A stretch of DNA of 64,000 nucleotides from Cyrtodaria siliqua (taxonomy: Eukaryota; Mollusca; Bivalvia; Adapedonta; Hiatellidae), in NCBI GenBank assembly GCA_037043455.1, contig JAWPHD010000003.1, positions 806,001 to 870,000 of the forward strand, given 5' to 3'. The position numbers and the translations under genes are program-made. The notes under the pieces were generated by a model, which saw only the letters and a program-made list of their open reading frames with translations, did no database searches and was not told the origin of the DNA. Numbering within the stretch: the stretch's first letter is position 1; each line of letters begins with the position of its first letter. This document shows positions 1 to 12,379 of the stretch, in pieces.

Positions 1-1792
1 TATCCGACTCAAAACTGTACCCGATACGATTTTTGAAATTCGGCAGCTGGTAACAGAAAAACTCTCTACGCCAATCTTTACATTGAAGACTCAATCTTTC
101 TCTGGTACCGTTTTATTATCAGTCAATTGAACAAAGTTATATATGCTCTGTGCTTAGTCCGGATCTATTTTTTTCTATATTTACTTGTAGTATACGTGTT
201 TATTTCAGTCACTAACGGTCTATAATCTCGCATTCATTGTTCCGTCAATTTATACTTTCCAATTATAGCTAATGACACTTTTGTCAGTGAGTGTTTATAT
301 ATATACTTTTTTCAGTAACACCTTTGTAATTTTTTACAAACTGCTGGCCAAGTGTTGGTAAAGAGAGTACAGAAAATGTACTGTGATGAAGATGTCGTAT
401 GACTTATCTTTATATTTTCACCAACTTTAACTCGTCTGTGACAGTGTGGTCCAGACAGAGATCTCCGAAACGTATCCAAAAGCAAACGATAGCATACCTC
501 CCAAATGTTCCTAAAAAACATTTTATCTGGATTAAGATGGGATAAAAATGATTGCACACTATCAATAAATAATGTATGGCATGTATTGTTCTATGGGGAT
601 TTGTCTAAAACAACCAGCGCATTGTTTCTTCTTCTACATCAGATATAATGCGTTTTGGTTGGTAAATCGCTATTTTCATCTTCAGATTTGGAAGTGTGTC
701 ACCAATGTTGGATAAATCACTATCTGAGCATTTAGTTTTGTAGTTTCTTTTTTTCTTCTCACATTCAAATAACAATTGTGTTCAATTATAACTTAAAGGC
801 AATTTAACAATGTACATGATTGTTTTCGATTACTGAAAATATGCATCATTTAGACATACCCCACTTAAATTAATGTTTAATAACCAGTCTCCTATATGTT
901 GTAGTTTAATGCAAATATAGAAGTTCACTGGAGTTCATGTGTTTATTTTGAATGTTTCGAACCTCTTATTGCAGTAAAAGAATAGGTCGAATGAGAGAGA
1001 AAAGCAGATAAGCGCAATGCGTCGATTATTAATGTTTGTATATCTTCATTTGTAAACTCGGAAAGCAACGCAATATGCAAATAAGAATATTTACAATATT
1101 GATTGCTGTTCATATCCTTTAAAAGACGTGCCTGCATCACTTCATATGCCCCCCTCGTCCCACCCGCACCCCCCCCCCCCCCCCCATAAATAAAAATGCA
1201 TCTATCATCGTTCGTGACATATGTCGTCACCCATGTTGTATTTAAATTCAAATAACTACTTAATTACAAGCCTAAACGAATAACATTTTCATCAGATGAC
1301 CTCTACCAATTGCTTTATGTGATTCATTTAATTTTGAAATTCTTTGGCGTTTTGCTTTTTTTGTTAGTAAACACGAATATTTTCATTCAGAATTCAACAC
1401 TCCGACGTATACTCGAATAGTATTCATGTTACAGTCTCATTGTACCTTCCGGAATACCAGTTTGGTGTTATTTTATGTTAAGGAAAATATGTGTTCTTAA
1501 CCTCGTAGTATGGTTTTCCCACATCAGAACTGTTGCTGTTTGTAGAATGATGGCTTGCCGTTTGCAATGTTAACTTTCGGTGTTGTACAATCATCAACAT
1601 ATATAACAGGAGAAGAGGTGACTTTTAACATTGGCTTGTCGAGCATCACAACACTCAAACTTTAAAAAGAAATTTTCTCACATTAGCCAATTCTACATGG
1701 CGTTAAAGTAGGCAAAACCTGAATTGTCGAAATACAGTAAATATCAACTATAAAACAAATGGCTGCCAAAAGCAAGAAAATACATTATACAA
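1..1792. other. no recognisable gene; poly-C tract
   Basis: AT-rich sequence with only short open frames that show no family resemblance. The one visible oddity is a run of about 17 cytosines at 1169-1185. No feature supported. Confidence 0.6.
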
Positions 1793-1926
1793 TTATGGAC
1801 TTTTCAGCTGTTATACATGATGTGATATGCACCAAAAAAATCATTATTGACCGAGGCGATTGCCAAGGTCAATAATGATTTTTTGGTACATATCAACATC
1901 ATGTATAACAGCTGAAAAGTCCATAA
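1793..1926. repeat. foldback element, ~60 bp arms
   Basis: Two ~60 bp arms (1793-1852 and 1867-1926) are near-perfect reverse complements around a 14 bp spacer containing GAGGCG. The arms include CAGCTGTTATACATGATG and its complement. Such structures are usually terminal hairpins of non-autonomous transposons. The arm sequence TATTGACC is echoed in the minisatellite that follows. Confidence 0.85.
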
Positions 1927-1971
1927 CTGTTTTATTATATAACCCTCAATTTATCATATTGTTGAAAACAG

Positions 1972-2048
1972 GTCAATATCAGAAAAAAACTGAAAACTGG
2001 TCAATATCAGAAAACTGGTCAATATCAGAAAAAAAACAGGTCAATATC
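1972..2048. repeat. short tandem repeat of GGTCAATATC units
   Basis: Four irregular copies of a unit containing GGTCAATATCAGAAAA lie just right of the foldback. The core GGTCAATA is the same sequence as the inner part of the foldback arm, so the two are probably parts of one element. Confidence 0.7.
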
Positions 2049-2794
2049 GCTAGATATTTTTTCTAAAAAATTACTTTTTAGCCAATGAAAACGCGTCTAT
2101 TTATAGGTTATATAATAATGAATGTTATTACATGTTAAAATGTACTGAATTTTGATCTATTTTCCCACATTTGGTAATGATCTGATATGTAGTTTCATGG
2201 CAACTCGTTAGTGCATAATAATTATACGTGATGGCATCATCTTAATCAATAGGTTTTGACGGATAACTGGCAATATATGATATGCTTTTCATTATCTTTT
2301 ATTTTATGTGCGATTAAGATGAACTTCTGAAGATGCTTCTCCCGCGATAATTATATTTGACAGAGTCTAACAGCTATTCGTATATTCAGCACTAATCGCC
2401 CACACTAAGAGGTTACCAAACATCTCAGTATCATTTAAGAGAAGAATTTTATAAATATTCAGTGTCAGATCGACATTTAGAGTGATTCCGATCAGCAATA
2501 TCAGCAGCTTTTTTTTAGAATCTGTAATTTCCATACTATAAAATGATGTAACAGTCATATGTTTTCAGTTTCTTTTGTGTTTTGTTTTGTTTTTTTGAGT
2601 GTGTAAGCTTTTATATTTATCTTGATTGCTCTTACGACAAACTTGTATAAACGTAACGTTAAATGAGATATTTACATTGATATAACTCGTTTTATGCATT
2701 ATTTCAAAGCAAAGTGTATAAAAGCAGACACTTACATGTAAAAATGTTAACAGATGAATATGACAAAATTATAAAACATTGTACTCTAAGACTT
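2049..2794. other. no recognisable feature
   Basis: AT-rich sequence. I see no gene, repeat pair or RNA structure that I can support. Confidence 0.5.
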
Positions 2795-3390
2795 TGACAT
2801 GGCAGAAGCCATAGTAAAACGCGAATAAACCATTAAGTGCGCGACATGACACAATTAAAGACAAACATTAAATGTTACCATCTCTTTCTGGAATAAGGTA
2901 CACGTCATTATAACGTCCACAATCGTATCACCCCTTCATGCTTGTGATATATTACTCTTTAGTATAAATATTCCGTGTACTTGTTAGATGTGTGTTTTTG
3001 GAAGCTACGTTCTGTGAATGCTGCACCTACTGCTATATTTCTGCAACAAAACAAACAACAATTGCAAGTTAAAGAGAAAGGCATGCGACACTACACACAT
3101 ACTTTGATTGACAACAAGGACACAGCCTTAAAGCGGGCACCGACAACAAATGGTCACTGGGCTTTTAACCAGGTTTTAGGGTGCACCAAACCTCTCACTT
3201 ACGATATCGTCAGCCCAATAAAACAGGACAGTGTATATAAACAAAACAAAAATCCCCGCCAGTCTATATTCTATAACAAATTAGACAGCATTAATAGGTA
3301 ATATAAGTATAACACAGAGATGCTCATGTATAAATGAATATGAAAAACAACATAGAAAGCCACAAAGCAAATACGTACGACGTAAGTTTC
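2795..3390 (-). mobile_element. Penelope-like RT family, degenerate 3' fragments
   Basis: Contains the marker segments of the family seen repeatedly in this window: GGCAGAAGCCA near 2802, the GTGCACCAAACCTC stretch near 3181, CCCAATAAAACAGGACAGTG near 3213, and the segment running from GACAGCATTAATAGG to AGCCACAAAG (3288-3366). The 2795-2930 part is out of order relative to better copies, so this is a rearranged or composite relic on the minus strand. No coding capacity remains. Confidence 0.6.
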
Positions 3391-5689
3391 TTTACATAAA
3401 ATACGGTTCCAATATCGACTATTCTCCATGTTTTGTAATGCCAGTTGATACATACTGGTAATTACATTTTCTCTTCGTGGCAATATCTTCAAGAAGTAGA
3501 ATAAATCAGTGACCATGGTGTAAGATTCATGACCGGATATTCGTTTTCCTGAAGATTTTTTTTATCCTATTCCCAGTTATCACCATCGGCCAATAAAAAA
3601 CATATATCAGACCTTTGATGTAGGAATAAGCTAGGATAAATAAAGATAAACGACAGCTTTTATCTGATACAGAATAATTAGACTGGAAAAGGTAATGTTG
3701 AAATTGATGAAACAAATAAACGCATGCCTTTATTTCATATCTTAAAGGAGTTGATAAACTATTTTCAAACATGGTTTATTTTAAAGGGCTCTGAAAAACT
3801 TAAAAAAACTGAAAATATTAACAAAATATCATTAACAATAAAGGAGATATTGCCTATTGAAAATGTGCGAAGAAACATAAATGGAGGCGACCATATTGGA
3901 ACGATATGCAAAGAAAATCACTGCAAATGAAAAATAAGCATACAATTTATACATTTTACATCTGTATATCTGTTTTTAATCAATTTGCAGTGGGGTTTTT
4001 TTGCTTTAAAATGTATTTTGTCAATATGTCATATATGGTAAACTGGCAACACTCCTGTGAAGGTTCGTGATTATATAGCAGCTTACACTCCGCTGCTCTT
4101 TGAGAACTAAACTAAATGTTTCGTGTCGCTCTCAGAATGTATTTGTAATTAGGACAAATATGCATTTCGGATAAGAGTTTGTACCGACATAACATAATAT
4201 ACGAACTTTGTTTAACCTTTACAATATATAATCAGATAGCAAATCATCTTTATGATGTTCGTAACAGACGTCATTATTCTTGTAGCACGCGTCACTTTTA
4301 ACAGTACCGGTCTATGTGTGTAATTCTTTAGTCTGTTAGTAACATAATGCCCCATTAGTGCTAAAAGGCGACACGTGAACACACAATACATAGTGCGAAG
4401 GCTGCTTTTAGCTTTAAAGGTGCGATAGACAACGTCAACATTATATATTTGCGACGACATGTCATTAACATATAGAAACCTATTACCACATATATGTTGT
4501 ATCGTCACTCGACTCTCTAAAGGCATCGATGCTAGCTGTATCGATATATAGCGAGAACAATGTCCATGTCAGTTATTGTTTATTGACATCGTTGACAACC
4601 CATTGCAATTTCCAGTTGTGGAGACATATCAGGAAAAAATGGAAACCGAATGCCACATTATTCATGCTTTAATTTCTGACATCTCTTAACCTATGATTGG
4701 TATTTGTTTTTACTATTAAGTGATGTAATTTGTAAAGCATACAGCTATTTTAAGACATTCGAGAATAAACCGATAACTGCCTAACGCATTGCAACTCATT
4801 GTCACAATTTACAAATGTCGCTAAGGTTAATTAGGTTAGTCGTTAAATCGATACTAATACCGACAATGGGCGTGATGCATATTCTGTCATTCAAGCTTAT
4901 GCTCACCACATATTTAAGACAATTTAAAGTGCAATGGGTTACACCTGTAAGAAAATAGCATGTAGTCCCATACACCAACCTAAACTGTAATATAGCACAT
5001 GTCGAATGTTCGTAGGAACTTGACAAATGGACAATAAAGGAATTGAATACTGAAACTATCAGTTGTATAACATAAACCGAATATGAAACTAACTCGCCCG
5101 TAAGCACATCGTGGCACCGGATTGTAAATGTTCGCACTTGATTCTGTAAAGTGACATTGATTTAAAAGTGGATAATTTATATTTATATTTCAAAGACACT
5201 AAGCCCCAAGCCATTCTAATAAACCTTCTGGTAACCTTAACGATTCATACCACAATTTATTTTCCATAGGGTCGCATTGTAATGTTTTTCTTCGTGGCAT
5301 AGTGATAAATACAATTTACAACACGTCTTTATGCTTACATTCTTCATTATTTCAATATCTGCAATTTAAAACACAATTAACAAATATTAACCAGGTTTTA
5401 CATTTTTAGATTTTATTTAGCGTAATAATGTGATAAAAATACAACACCGTGGTGATTAGACCCATGATTGTAAAATGAAAGAGAATTGGCTAGACATCTT
5501 ATATCAACATGATTGTTTCTGTGATCTCTTCCTTCAATGCTGTAGATTTAGAACCTGGTAAGGATAAATCAATGGATGCAGTGGAAAGTCCTGTACAACG
5601 TAGAATCTACGTTTCTACCTCCTTCATCTGTAGGGCATGAGTATTCAAGGAAGATAATAGAATTTTGAGTATCGTATAGTAGGAATATT
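3391..5689. other. no recognisable feature
   Basis: 2.3 kb of AT-rich sequence. The longest open frames (about 105-110 codons on the minus strand near 4212-4526 and 4802-5137) have no recognisable motif and no supporting context. I treat them as chance. Confidence 0.5.
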
Positions 5690-6505
5690 ATATCACAAAC
5701 ATAGATCTAAAAATCGAACAGGAAAAGTAGCATTTAAAGACGACAGTCAACCACAAACACACAAAGACATAAAGAACATCTATATATAAAGATGAATAAA
5801 AGGAAAGATAAGCGATCACAAACACACAAGGGTTGACAATAGGGTTATCGCCTTCGAACGGTCAGTGGCAAAAAAGGTCGCTGTGGGATTTAAATCAGGT
5901 TCTAAGGTGCACAAAACCTCACACTGTCATCCCAATAAAACGGGACAGTGTAAAAACATCCCCGCCATTAACTATTCTCTAACCAACAAGGAACAAGGCA
6001 GCATTAATAGGCAATATAAGTAAAACACAAAGACGCTCGTTTATATATAAATACAAAAAGAAAATAGCCTAGAAAGCCACAAAGAAGGTATTTATTGACT
6101 TGGCAGAAGCCAGAGCAACAAGAGAATAAACCATTGAGGGCAAAAGACAAGATTGCAGACAAACATCAAACGTCACCGTCCTTTTGGGCTTTAGGTAGAC
6201 GTCATCATAGGGTCCACAGCCTGTCCGGTCAGCGCACAGATAAAGAGGAAAGCAAAGTGGCGAACTGTAATTGGGTCCACCACCAAGCATGCAGTGCGTT
6301 GCAAAATGATAGGGTTATAACTTATTTTGATTAACCACTTAACAAGTTTAACAAAGATAGTATGAACATGATCATGGCCAAGGATCTTACGAAGTTTGTA
6401 AATCACGTCACCATAGAAGTCAGGTTGTGATAGTCTTTGTCGCAGAAGAGGTCTTAATTTACTTTATATTTGGAAAGAAGAAGTTTGGTTATATGGTAAA
6501 AATAC
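5690..6505 (-). mobile_element. Penelope-like RT family, 3' part with coding relic
   Basis: One of the most complete minus-strand copies. From right to left it reads a coding tail (about 6505-6070, with RKILGHDH, TACLVVDP and PGQ/TGQAVDPMM-type motifs, one frameshift) and then the long 3' untranslated region, ending near 5700 in the complement of TGCTACTTTTCCTGTTCGAT. The same protein tail is seen on the plus strand at 34660-35094, which establishes the family. It is a dead relic; the reverse transcriptase core is missing. Confidence 0.75.
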
Positions 6506-7075
6506 CTTCAAAGTCCATCAAATCCGATAATGTTGTTTTGATTTGGCACAAACATATGTTTATATTAGGCAATGATGTATCATAAATTCTAATAAATTGT
6601 TAATAAACTGAGACACTAGTCTAGACATCGGTTACGAAGATTATGCCTAAGTACTTTATTTGTCTGAAGAAAATAAAACAGGATCGACTGGCTGAACTGC
6701 TTAACAGTATACTGACTGGGCAAAGAACGGAAATTTTGCTTTTAATTCATCATTACTAATCATTTTGGCTTTTCCTAAAATGGTTCTCGATTCCACGTTT
6801 TATGAAATGTTCGATGCAAGTGTGCCTGCAATGCATTTCCTGTCTGAGACAGCACAATTGACCGTTAATAAAAATCTAAAACATTCCGCTTGTCGTTGAC
6901 CTTTTGTGCCACTCATAAACCGCACAATGCGGCATTAAACTAGTTCCACCATCTCCAAAAATTGGTTTACTAAATTTGTCTACCAAATACCTTTCCACAA
7001 TAGCTTTGAATAAAAGTTACCAACAGCTTTGAATAAAAAATACCGAGGGGTAATGTTTGTAAGTGGAAGAAAGCG

Positions 7076-7216
7076 TATAATAATGGACCTTTGGAAACGG
7101 CCGAGCACGACACATACGAAATATTGCAGTCTCGGTTTGATGGAGACTGTTCATGAGCGGTAGTGAAATATGCTAGCTACCGCTCATGTCCTCTAGCCCC
7201 GGGTTTAGCAGAACTC
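7076..7216. repeat. dispersed repeat with internal hairpin, copy 1
   Basis: Shares a ~130 bp stretch with 61696-61822, including CTCGGTTTGATGG/TTG, CTGTTCATGA, CGGTAGTGAAA and CAGAACTCAATATT. Inside both copies an inverted pair TGAGCGGTAG / CTACCGCTCA forms a short hairpin. Flanking sequence (6506-7075 and 7217-7742) contains nothing else that I recognise. Confidence 0.75.
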
Positions 7217-7742
7217 AATATTCATAAAGAAAGTTACTTGCTGCAAGCAGACGGTGGAGTGCACATTTTCCTTTGGTTTTCCTTTTTTTTAGTATTTCAG
7301 TGACTTGTCATTATAAACGAGTATGTAGCATGACGCGTGTCTCACTTCTCTTTTTCCGCTATCAAAATATAATATTTCAGATTCAAGTATTTGTATGTAG
7401 ACATCGTTTCTACCAATGTGAATGTGTTAGTGCAGGGGTATTGATTTTACGTGATATTTTCAAAGAACAGTTTTTATTTGTGTCTAATTTTAATGCTTTC
7501 ATTAGGAATAATGCATATGTTTTCAGTAGTGATCTACTTTATTGTATTTTCTCCTGGGAGTCTAGTATGAGTTTATTGTATTATTCAATAAATTCTTGGA
7601 ATTCTAATTTTAGAAGCATTTACTGCGCATTATTAGCGCTTGTTTGGAATGTTATAGAATACATTGTACACGTAAACTGAATTAGCTTCCCCACGTGTAG
7701 ATAAATAGGTTTAATGCAACATTCTGACGCTGATTATTAATA

Positions 7743-8065
7743 ACAATAAATACTGAAAAGGGGATCCCTTGGAAGCAACAAACACAAACAAGAGATACAA
7801 GAATCAGACTCGGTTTTATTGGGTATTAATTGTTCTACAGTATTAGCCCATTTAGTATATGATTCGCTAAATGATACATTCTCCTACTACAAAACTTAAT
7901 ATAACAACGTGTATGGCATAAAGCTAGAATACTACTTAAACAGGTACTGGTAAAAGGTGTTACACCTTATATTAACTGTCATGAACAGACTCAATAAAAA
8001 TCCGAGTCTGCTACTTTTCTCTCTTGTTTGTGATCGTTGCTTCTAAGGGATCCCTGTTGTAATAT
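7743..8065. mobile_element. MITE-like element with ~75 bp inverted repeats, copy 1
   Basis: The left end carries GGATCCCTTGGAAGCAACAA, CAAACAAGAGA and CAGACTCGGTTTTATTGG. The right end carries the reverse complement of each. No coding frame lies between. Left-half relatives occur at 54414-54545 and a right-half relative at 44810-44965, which supports a dispersed family. No clean target duplication was seen. Confidence 0.7.
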
Positions 8066-8125
8066 TTTCATGCACGTTTTTAATATCCTTCGATAAATAA
8101 TTTTTATAGTATAAAATAATTTATG

Positions 8126-8205
8126 CGTGAAGATGGAACTTAGTGTTGGCTTGTATATACATCTATAAGATGGAACTTAGTGTTGGCTTGTATATACATC
8201 TATAA
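8126..8205. repeat. tandem duplication of a 37 bp unit
   Basis: The unit beginning GATGGAACTTAGTGTTGGCT appears twice back to back. Confidence 0.9.
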
Positions 8206-8394
8206 ATACATGTAGTAAACAAATAGCTTTAGCCAATGATATTGGTTTCGGATATCACGTGGTAGTCCATGACGTAACACTATTCCACTGCCTTTCTATG
8301 CAGTCTCCCGAGGAGGAAAGTCATAGAAAAATTTCAGACGTCCACCTCCTCCCTTCCTCCGCCACTGTGAAAGTTTCACCTTTTCATCGGCTTT

Positions 8395-8645
8395 TGCTTA
8401 GTTTTTCATTTATTCATAATTATGTGTATTCTTCAATTTATTTTAATGTTTTTATTGGATTTAACTTTTCATTTCATTTATTCATATTTATGTGTATTCT
8501 TCAATTTATTTTAATGTTTTTATTGGATTTAACTTTTCATTTTCATCCCAGATATGTTAAAAATATTTGAAATGTTTTTAATAGTTATTGTTGGCGTTGT
8601 TTTCATCCCAGATATGTTAAAAATATTTGAAATGTCTTTAATATT
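8395..8645. repeat. two adjacent tandem duplications
   Basis: A ~68 bp unit containing TATGTGTATTCTTCAATTTA is duplicated (about 8410-8540). Immediately after, a ~63 bp unit containing CATCCCAGATATGTTAAAAA is duplicated (8543-8640). Open frames across them are by-products of the repeats. Confidence 0.85.
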
Positions 8646-8987
8646 TAGTACTGTAAATATTACGTTGTTTAATAGGCATAATAAAATGCCCAATCTCAAC
8701 TCACACCTGTCTTTTGTGTTCCTTTATTTTTACCATACTTAGTTACCAAGGATGATAGCGTTAATTGAAATCTTATATGCATAAATAAATGAAATACGAA
8801 AGTAAATTCCCAGTGTCTAATTAAAACATACATGCTTAAATCCTACTTGAAAAATTCATAATGCGTACAAGGATTAAAACAGATAGCAAGTGACTACACA
8901 GAGCTTTGTTCTAATAACACAATTACAATTAACCATACTGCATCGGAGCAAGGGTTTATACAATACAAGGGATTATACAATACTTAT

Positions 8988-9152
8988 AGGTTATTTAACA
9001 TGGTTCTGTACAATACGGAGATATATTTGGACGAGTACACAGCTGGAAAAGTCATATTGGACGAGCCGTTAGGCGAGTCCAATATGATTTTTTCCAGCTG
9101 TGTACGAGTCCAAATATATCCCGTATTGTACAGAACCATGTTAAGTAACCTT
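8988..9152. repeat. foldback element, ~75 bp arms
   Basis: Arms from GGTTATTTAACATGGTTCTG to its complement at 9133-9152 pair almost perfectly around a spacer containing GCCGTTAGGCGAG. The arm motif GTACAATACGG recurs outside the hairpin, in degenerate form, at 9585-9665. ACAATACAAGGGATTATACA occurs both at 8959 and near 9723, so the hairpin belongs to a larger, partly inverted unit of about 0.8 kb. Confidence 0.85.
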
Positions 9153-9584
9153 TTTATTCTATACCTTTATTTTAACCAATCATTTATAATTCGGATATAA
9201 CTTTCGTTTGTTTCATGCTTTCAAGCAAGTCGCTATGAACATCGAAAGCACAATTGCATGTAGGTCTATGTATTTTATATATTGTGTTCGACATGGCTTA
9301 CTCTCAAGCTTTATTTGCTTGAAAGAATGCCCATTTCTCCGTTGTCAACAGTGATTAAATACTACCGAAGGTCAGTTTCAAACAATGATATATTATGCTA
9401 GTTTTTTGTGTTGTTTTTTTGTTATAAAGGAAAATTAAATAAAAATATGTGCAATAGATAGGTTTTCATTACTTGACAACAATTTATGGTTAGGTAATGA
9501 CAGAAGCCTGTCGGTTCTGATTTTTATTCGGACCTTTTCACGCGTTTCGGTCTTTATCATAGGTTTAACATGGAACCTGTGAAG

Positions 9585-9745
9585 CGTACAATACGAACAA
9601 AATACGGGATATTTTGTACGCGCGTGCGTCCCGATACGGAAATATATTGTACGGTCACATGACTCGAAAGAGCGTCTACGATTGGATGTATAAATTAGGT
9701 ATAGAATAAAAAGGATTATACAATACAAGGGATTATACAATACTA
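9585..9745. repeat. sequence echoing the 9.0 kb foldback
   Basis: Contains GTACAATACGAACAAAATAC, CCGATACGGAAATATATTGT and AGAATAAAAAGGATTATACA. In inverted orientation these resemble the stem and right flank of the 8988-9152 hairpin. Probably the far end of the same mobile unit. Confidence 0.5.
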
Positions 9746-10342
9746 AACTATGGTGGATCACGACTTGTTGGACGTGGAATTTTGATTAATGCTTTATGTC
9801 ATTTCACAATGTGTCATTTGTTAGTTGTATGGTGTTTTAGTGTTATCAGAATGATATAATTGACTTTAAACTCCCTAACCATCTGTCATGATTGTTATTC
9901 AACAAGTGCAGGAAAATGTCATTAGAATACCAAGTGTGAATAAAAAGATAGAAAAATGCGGTCCCACACTGGTATGTTTGATCAGCAGTTGGCAAGAATC
10001 GAAACGCTTTGCTTTAATAATGATAAAAAAAATGCGAAAATCCTTGGCGTTTATTGTACTTAACATTATCTGGCGTCATAAAAAGAGACATTATATAAAA
10101 CCAGAGTGTTCCTACCAAGAGTAGGTCAATATGAATGACGTCGACCTACTGTTTGCACTTTGTTTATTTACATTAAAGTTTAACATTCGAATTTATTTAT
10201 TTTATTAAGGTCATTTCTCAGATACCAACAGTCATAATGTTTTTAAACTAAAACAATTAATCTACATGCAAGAGTAGTGTGTTTCTACAAAAGGAAGGTA
10301 ATTAAGAATGACCTTTACCTACTACATTTACTTATACTCTGT
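9746..10342. other. no recognisable feature
   Basis: AT-rich. One 78-codon open frame at 9888-10124 shows no recognisable motif. Confidence 0.5.
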
Positions 10343-10712
10343 CTTTTTTAGTTGATTTCTCACATATTAACAGCCATCTAACTCCCTGTTTTTTTAGTTG
10401 ATTTCTCACATAATAACATCCATCTAACTCCCTGTTTTTTTAGTTGATTTCTCACATAATAACAGCCATCTAACTCCCTGTTTTTTAGTTGATTTCTCAC
10501 ATAGTAACAGCCATCTAACGCCCTGTTATTTTAGTTGATTTCTCACATAGTAACAGCCATCTAACTCCCTGTTTTTTAGTTGATTTCTCACATAATAACA
10601 GCCATCTAACTCCCTGTTTTTTAGTTGATTTCTCATATAGTAACAGCCATCTAACTCCCTGTTTTTTTAGTTGATTTCTCACATAATAACAGCCATCTAA
10701 CTTCCCTGTTTT
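10343..10712. repeat. 45-46 bp minisatellite, 8 copies
   Basis: Eight head-to-tail copies of a unit with TTTAGTTGATTTCTCACATA, then ATAACAGCCATCTAACTCCC and TG. Copies differ by a few bases and by the length of a T run. The 67-residue minus-strand frame here is a repeat artefact. Confidence 0.95.
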
Positions 10713-12379
10713 TTCCATCTGATATTTTCTAAACTTTGCGAGTTCATATCATTGAAAGCTTGAACAAGTTCAATAATCAGTCAAATGTGAGTTGAAATAG
10801 CAGAAGTGTATCCCTTGATGGAATAAAAAGTACTATATTTTGCTTTATGATCACTTTGGTTGCTTCAGTTTTTATCCGTTTAAAGCTTTTTGGAACCATA
10901 CGTCGCTGGCCATGGAATGTTGACTTTTTAAAAATTGAGTACGTAGAAAAACGTTTCACTACCGTTCATGAACAATCTCAATCACACCTAGATTCAATGT
11001 TTTTTTTGTATTTATCGTGTTCGACGATTTCCAATGTCTCCTTTCATACTTTGTGTTCCTCCTCCGTTGCAAATTTTTGAGCGCATGGTAATTTTATTTA
11101 TATATCGGTTTCCACCAAATTTATCATAAGATATGAAAATCATTACCAAAACAACTTTGGGTAAACAAGTAGAGCTATACGGACCCTCTTGTTAAAACGA
11201 AAAAATACATTACTTTTCCATTGTCGGTTAATCTTATTTTCTTCACGTGAATTGATTATAGGGATTGCCTTGCCTTTAAAAGGATTTAATTGAAATAGTT
11301 TCTCACTCAATGTTATTTTATTTTTTAAACGCATTCAAAGACTATTGAGTAAGTTCTTTGTGGCTTTGAAGGCTTGTATGCGTATATGTATGATCATCTT
11401 TGTGTTGTTTTCTTGTATCAGTTACTACTTGCATGTACCTTTTTACAGCGGAATAAAGTGCATGTAAATTAAAAGCAAAAAAAAGAAAAGAAAAAGATGA
11501 ACACCGCAGTGAATCGTGGCTTCGAAGAATAGTTTTAGATTGGTGTTGTTGTCAGGTCTGGATAGATAGTTTCTTCCTCCATTAGTACAAGACGTTATGC
11601 TCTATTCCACTCGTTCATTCACGTCTTTGCTACTCCTTAAATGTTAACAATATTTACTTTTCAAAAGACAACCAACAGAGCTAGCACGAACAGTTGTATA
11701 CTGACAGTTAATGACAGTCAGCATATTAATCGATCGAAATGAAACGAAATGGGTTATCTTATTAGGTTATATGGGGACAGCAACCTCAGAGAAAAACGAG
11801 ATGATGGATGAATGTTTCCCATCAAACATGCTTCTACGAAATATGCAGCTCTAACGATCAAGCTCTTATTTATAGAGCTACCGAGGTCTCTATTGTACAA
11901 TATAACCTCACTTAACTAAGAGTTTGTAGAGCTCACGCATCACACTTTTTAAATAGATATTCCTGTTTGTTTTGAATTTAAATTATTGGTTTAGGGTATT
12001 ATTTGCAATGCAATTCTAGGATAATTGTAAAATTGTTCTGAAGATATGAATATTGCATCGTTGTCAAGCAAGCTATCATTAATCTTGATTAACCTTCCGT
12101 GTTTCCCCTGCAATATCCGAAATATAGCAAACCCAAAAAAAATCAGAAGTGTAATTTTAAAACGTTTTCGGGAGAGTAATGAAAATAAATAGAGGATATT
12201 TGTTGTTTTGGAGTGAATCACATATTTTATTTCATGGAAAAGTGAGAAAACTTTATATTTTCACGAATGCAAAGCATGAGTGCAAATATAAAAGTTTTCT
12301 AACTTCGAGATGGAATAAAATATGTTATTCACGGCAAAACAACACATTTTCTTTTTATTTTATGATTTTACAAACAATT
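10713..12379. other. no recognisable feature
   Basis: 1.7 kb of AT-rich sequence with only short unconvincing open frames. Confidence 0.5.

Noticed and set aside
7273..7680. 135-codon plus-strand open frame
   Set aside because: Phe/Cys/Tyr-rich composition typical of AT-rich non-coding DNA, with no motif, no homologous copy in the window and no gene context.
10343..10712. CRISPR-like array
   Set aside because: The whole 45 bp unit is repeated without unique spacers, and the context is eukaryotic. The same holds for the arrays at 48393, 54805 and 62395.
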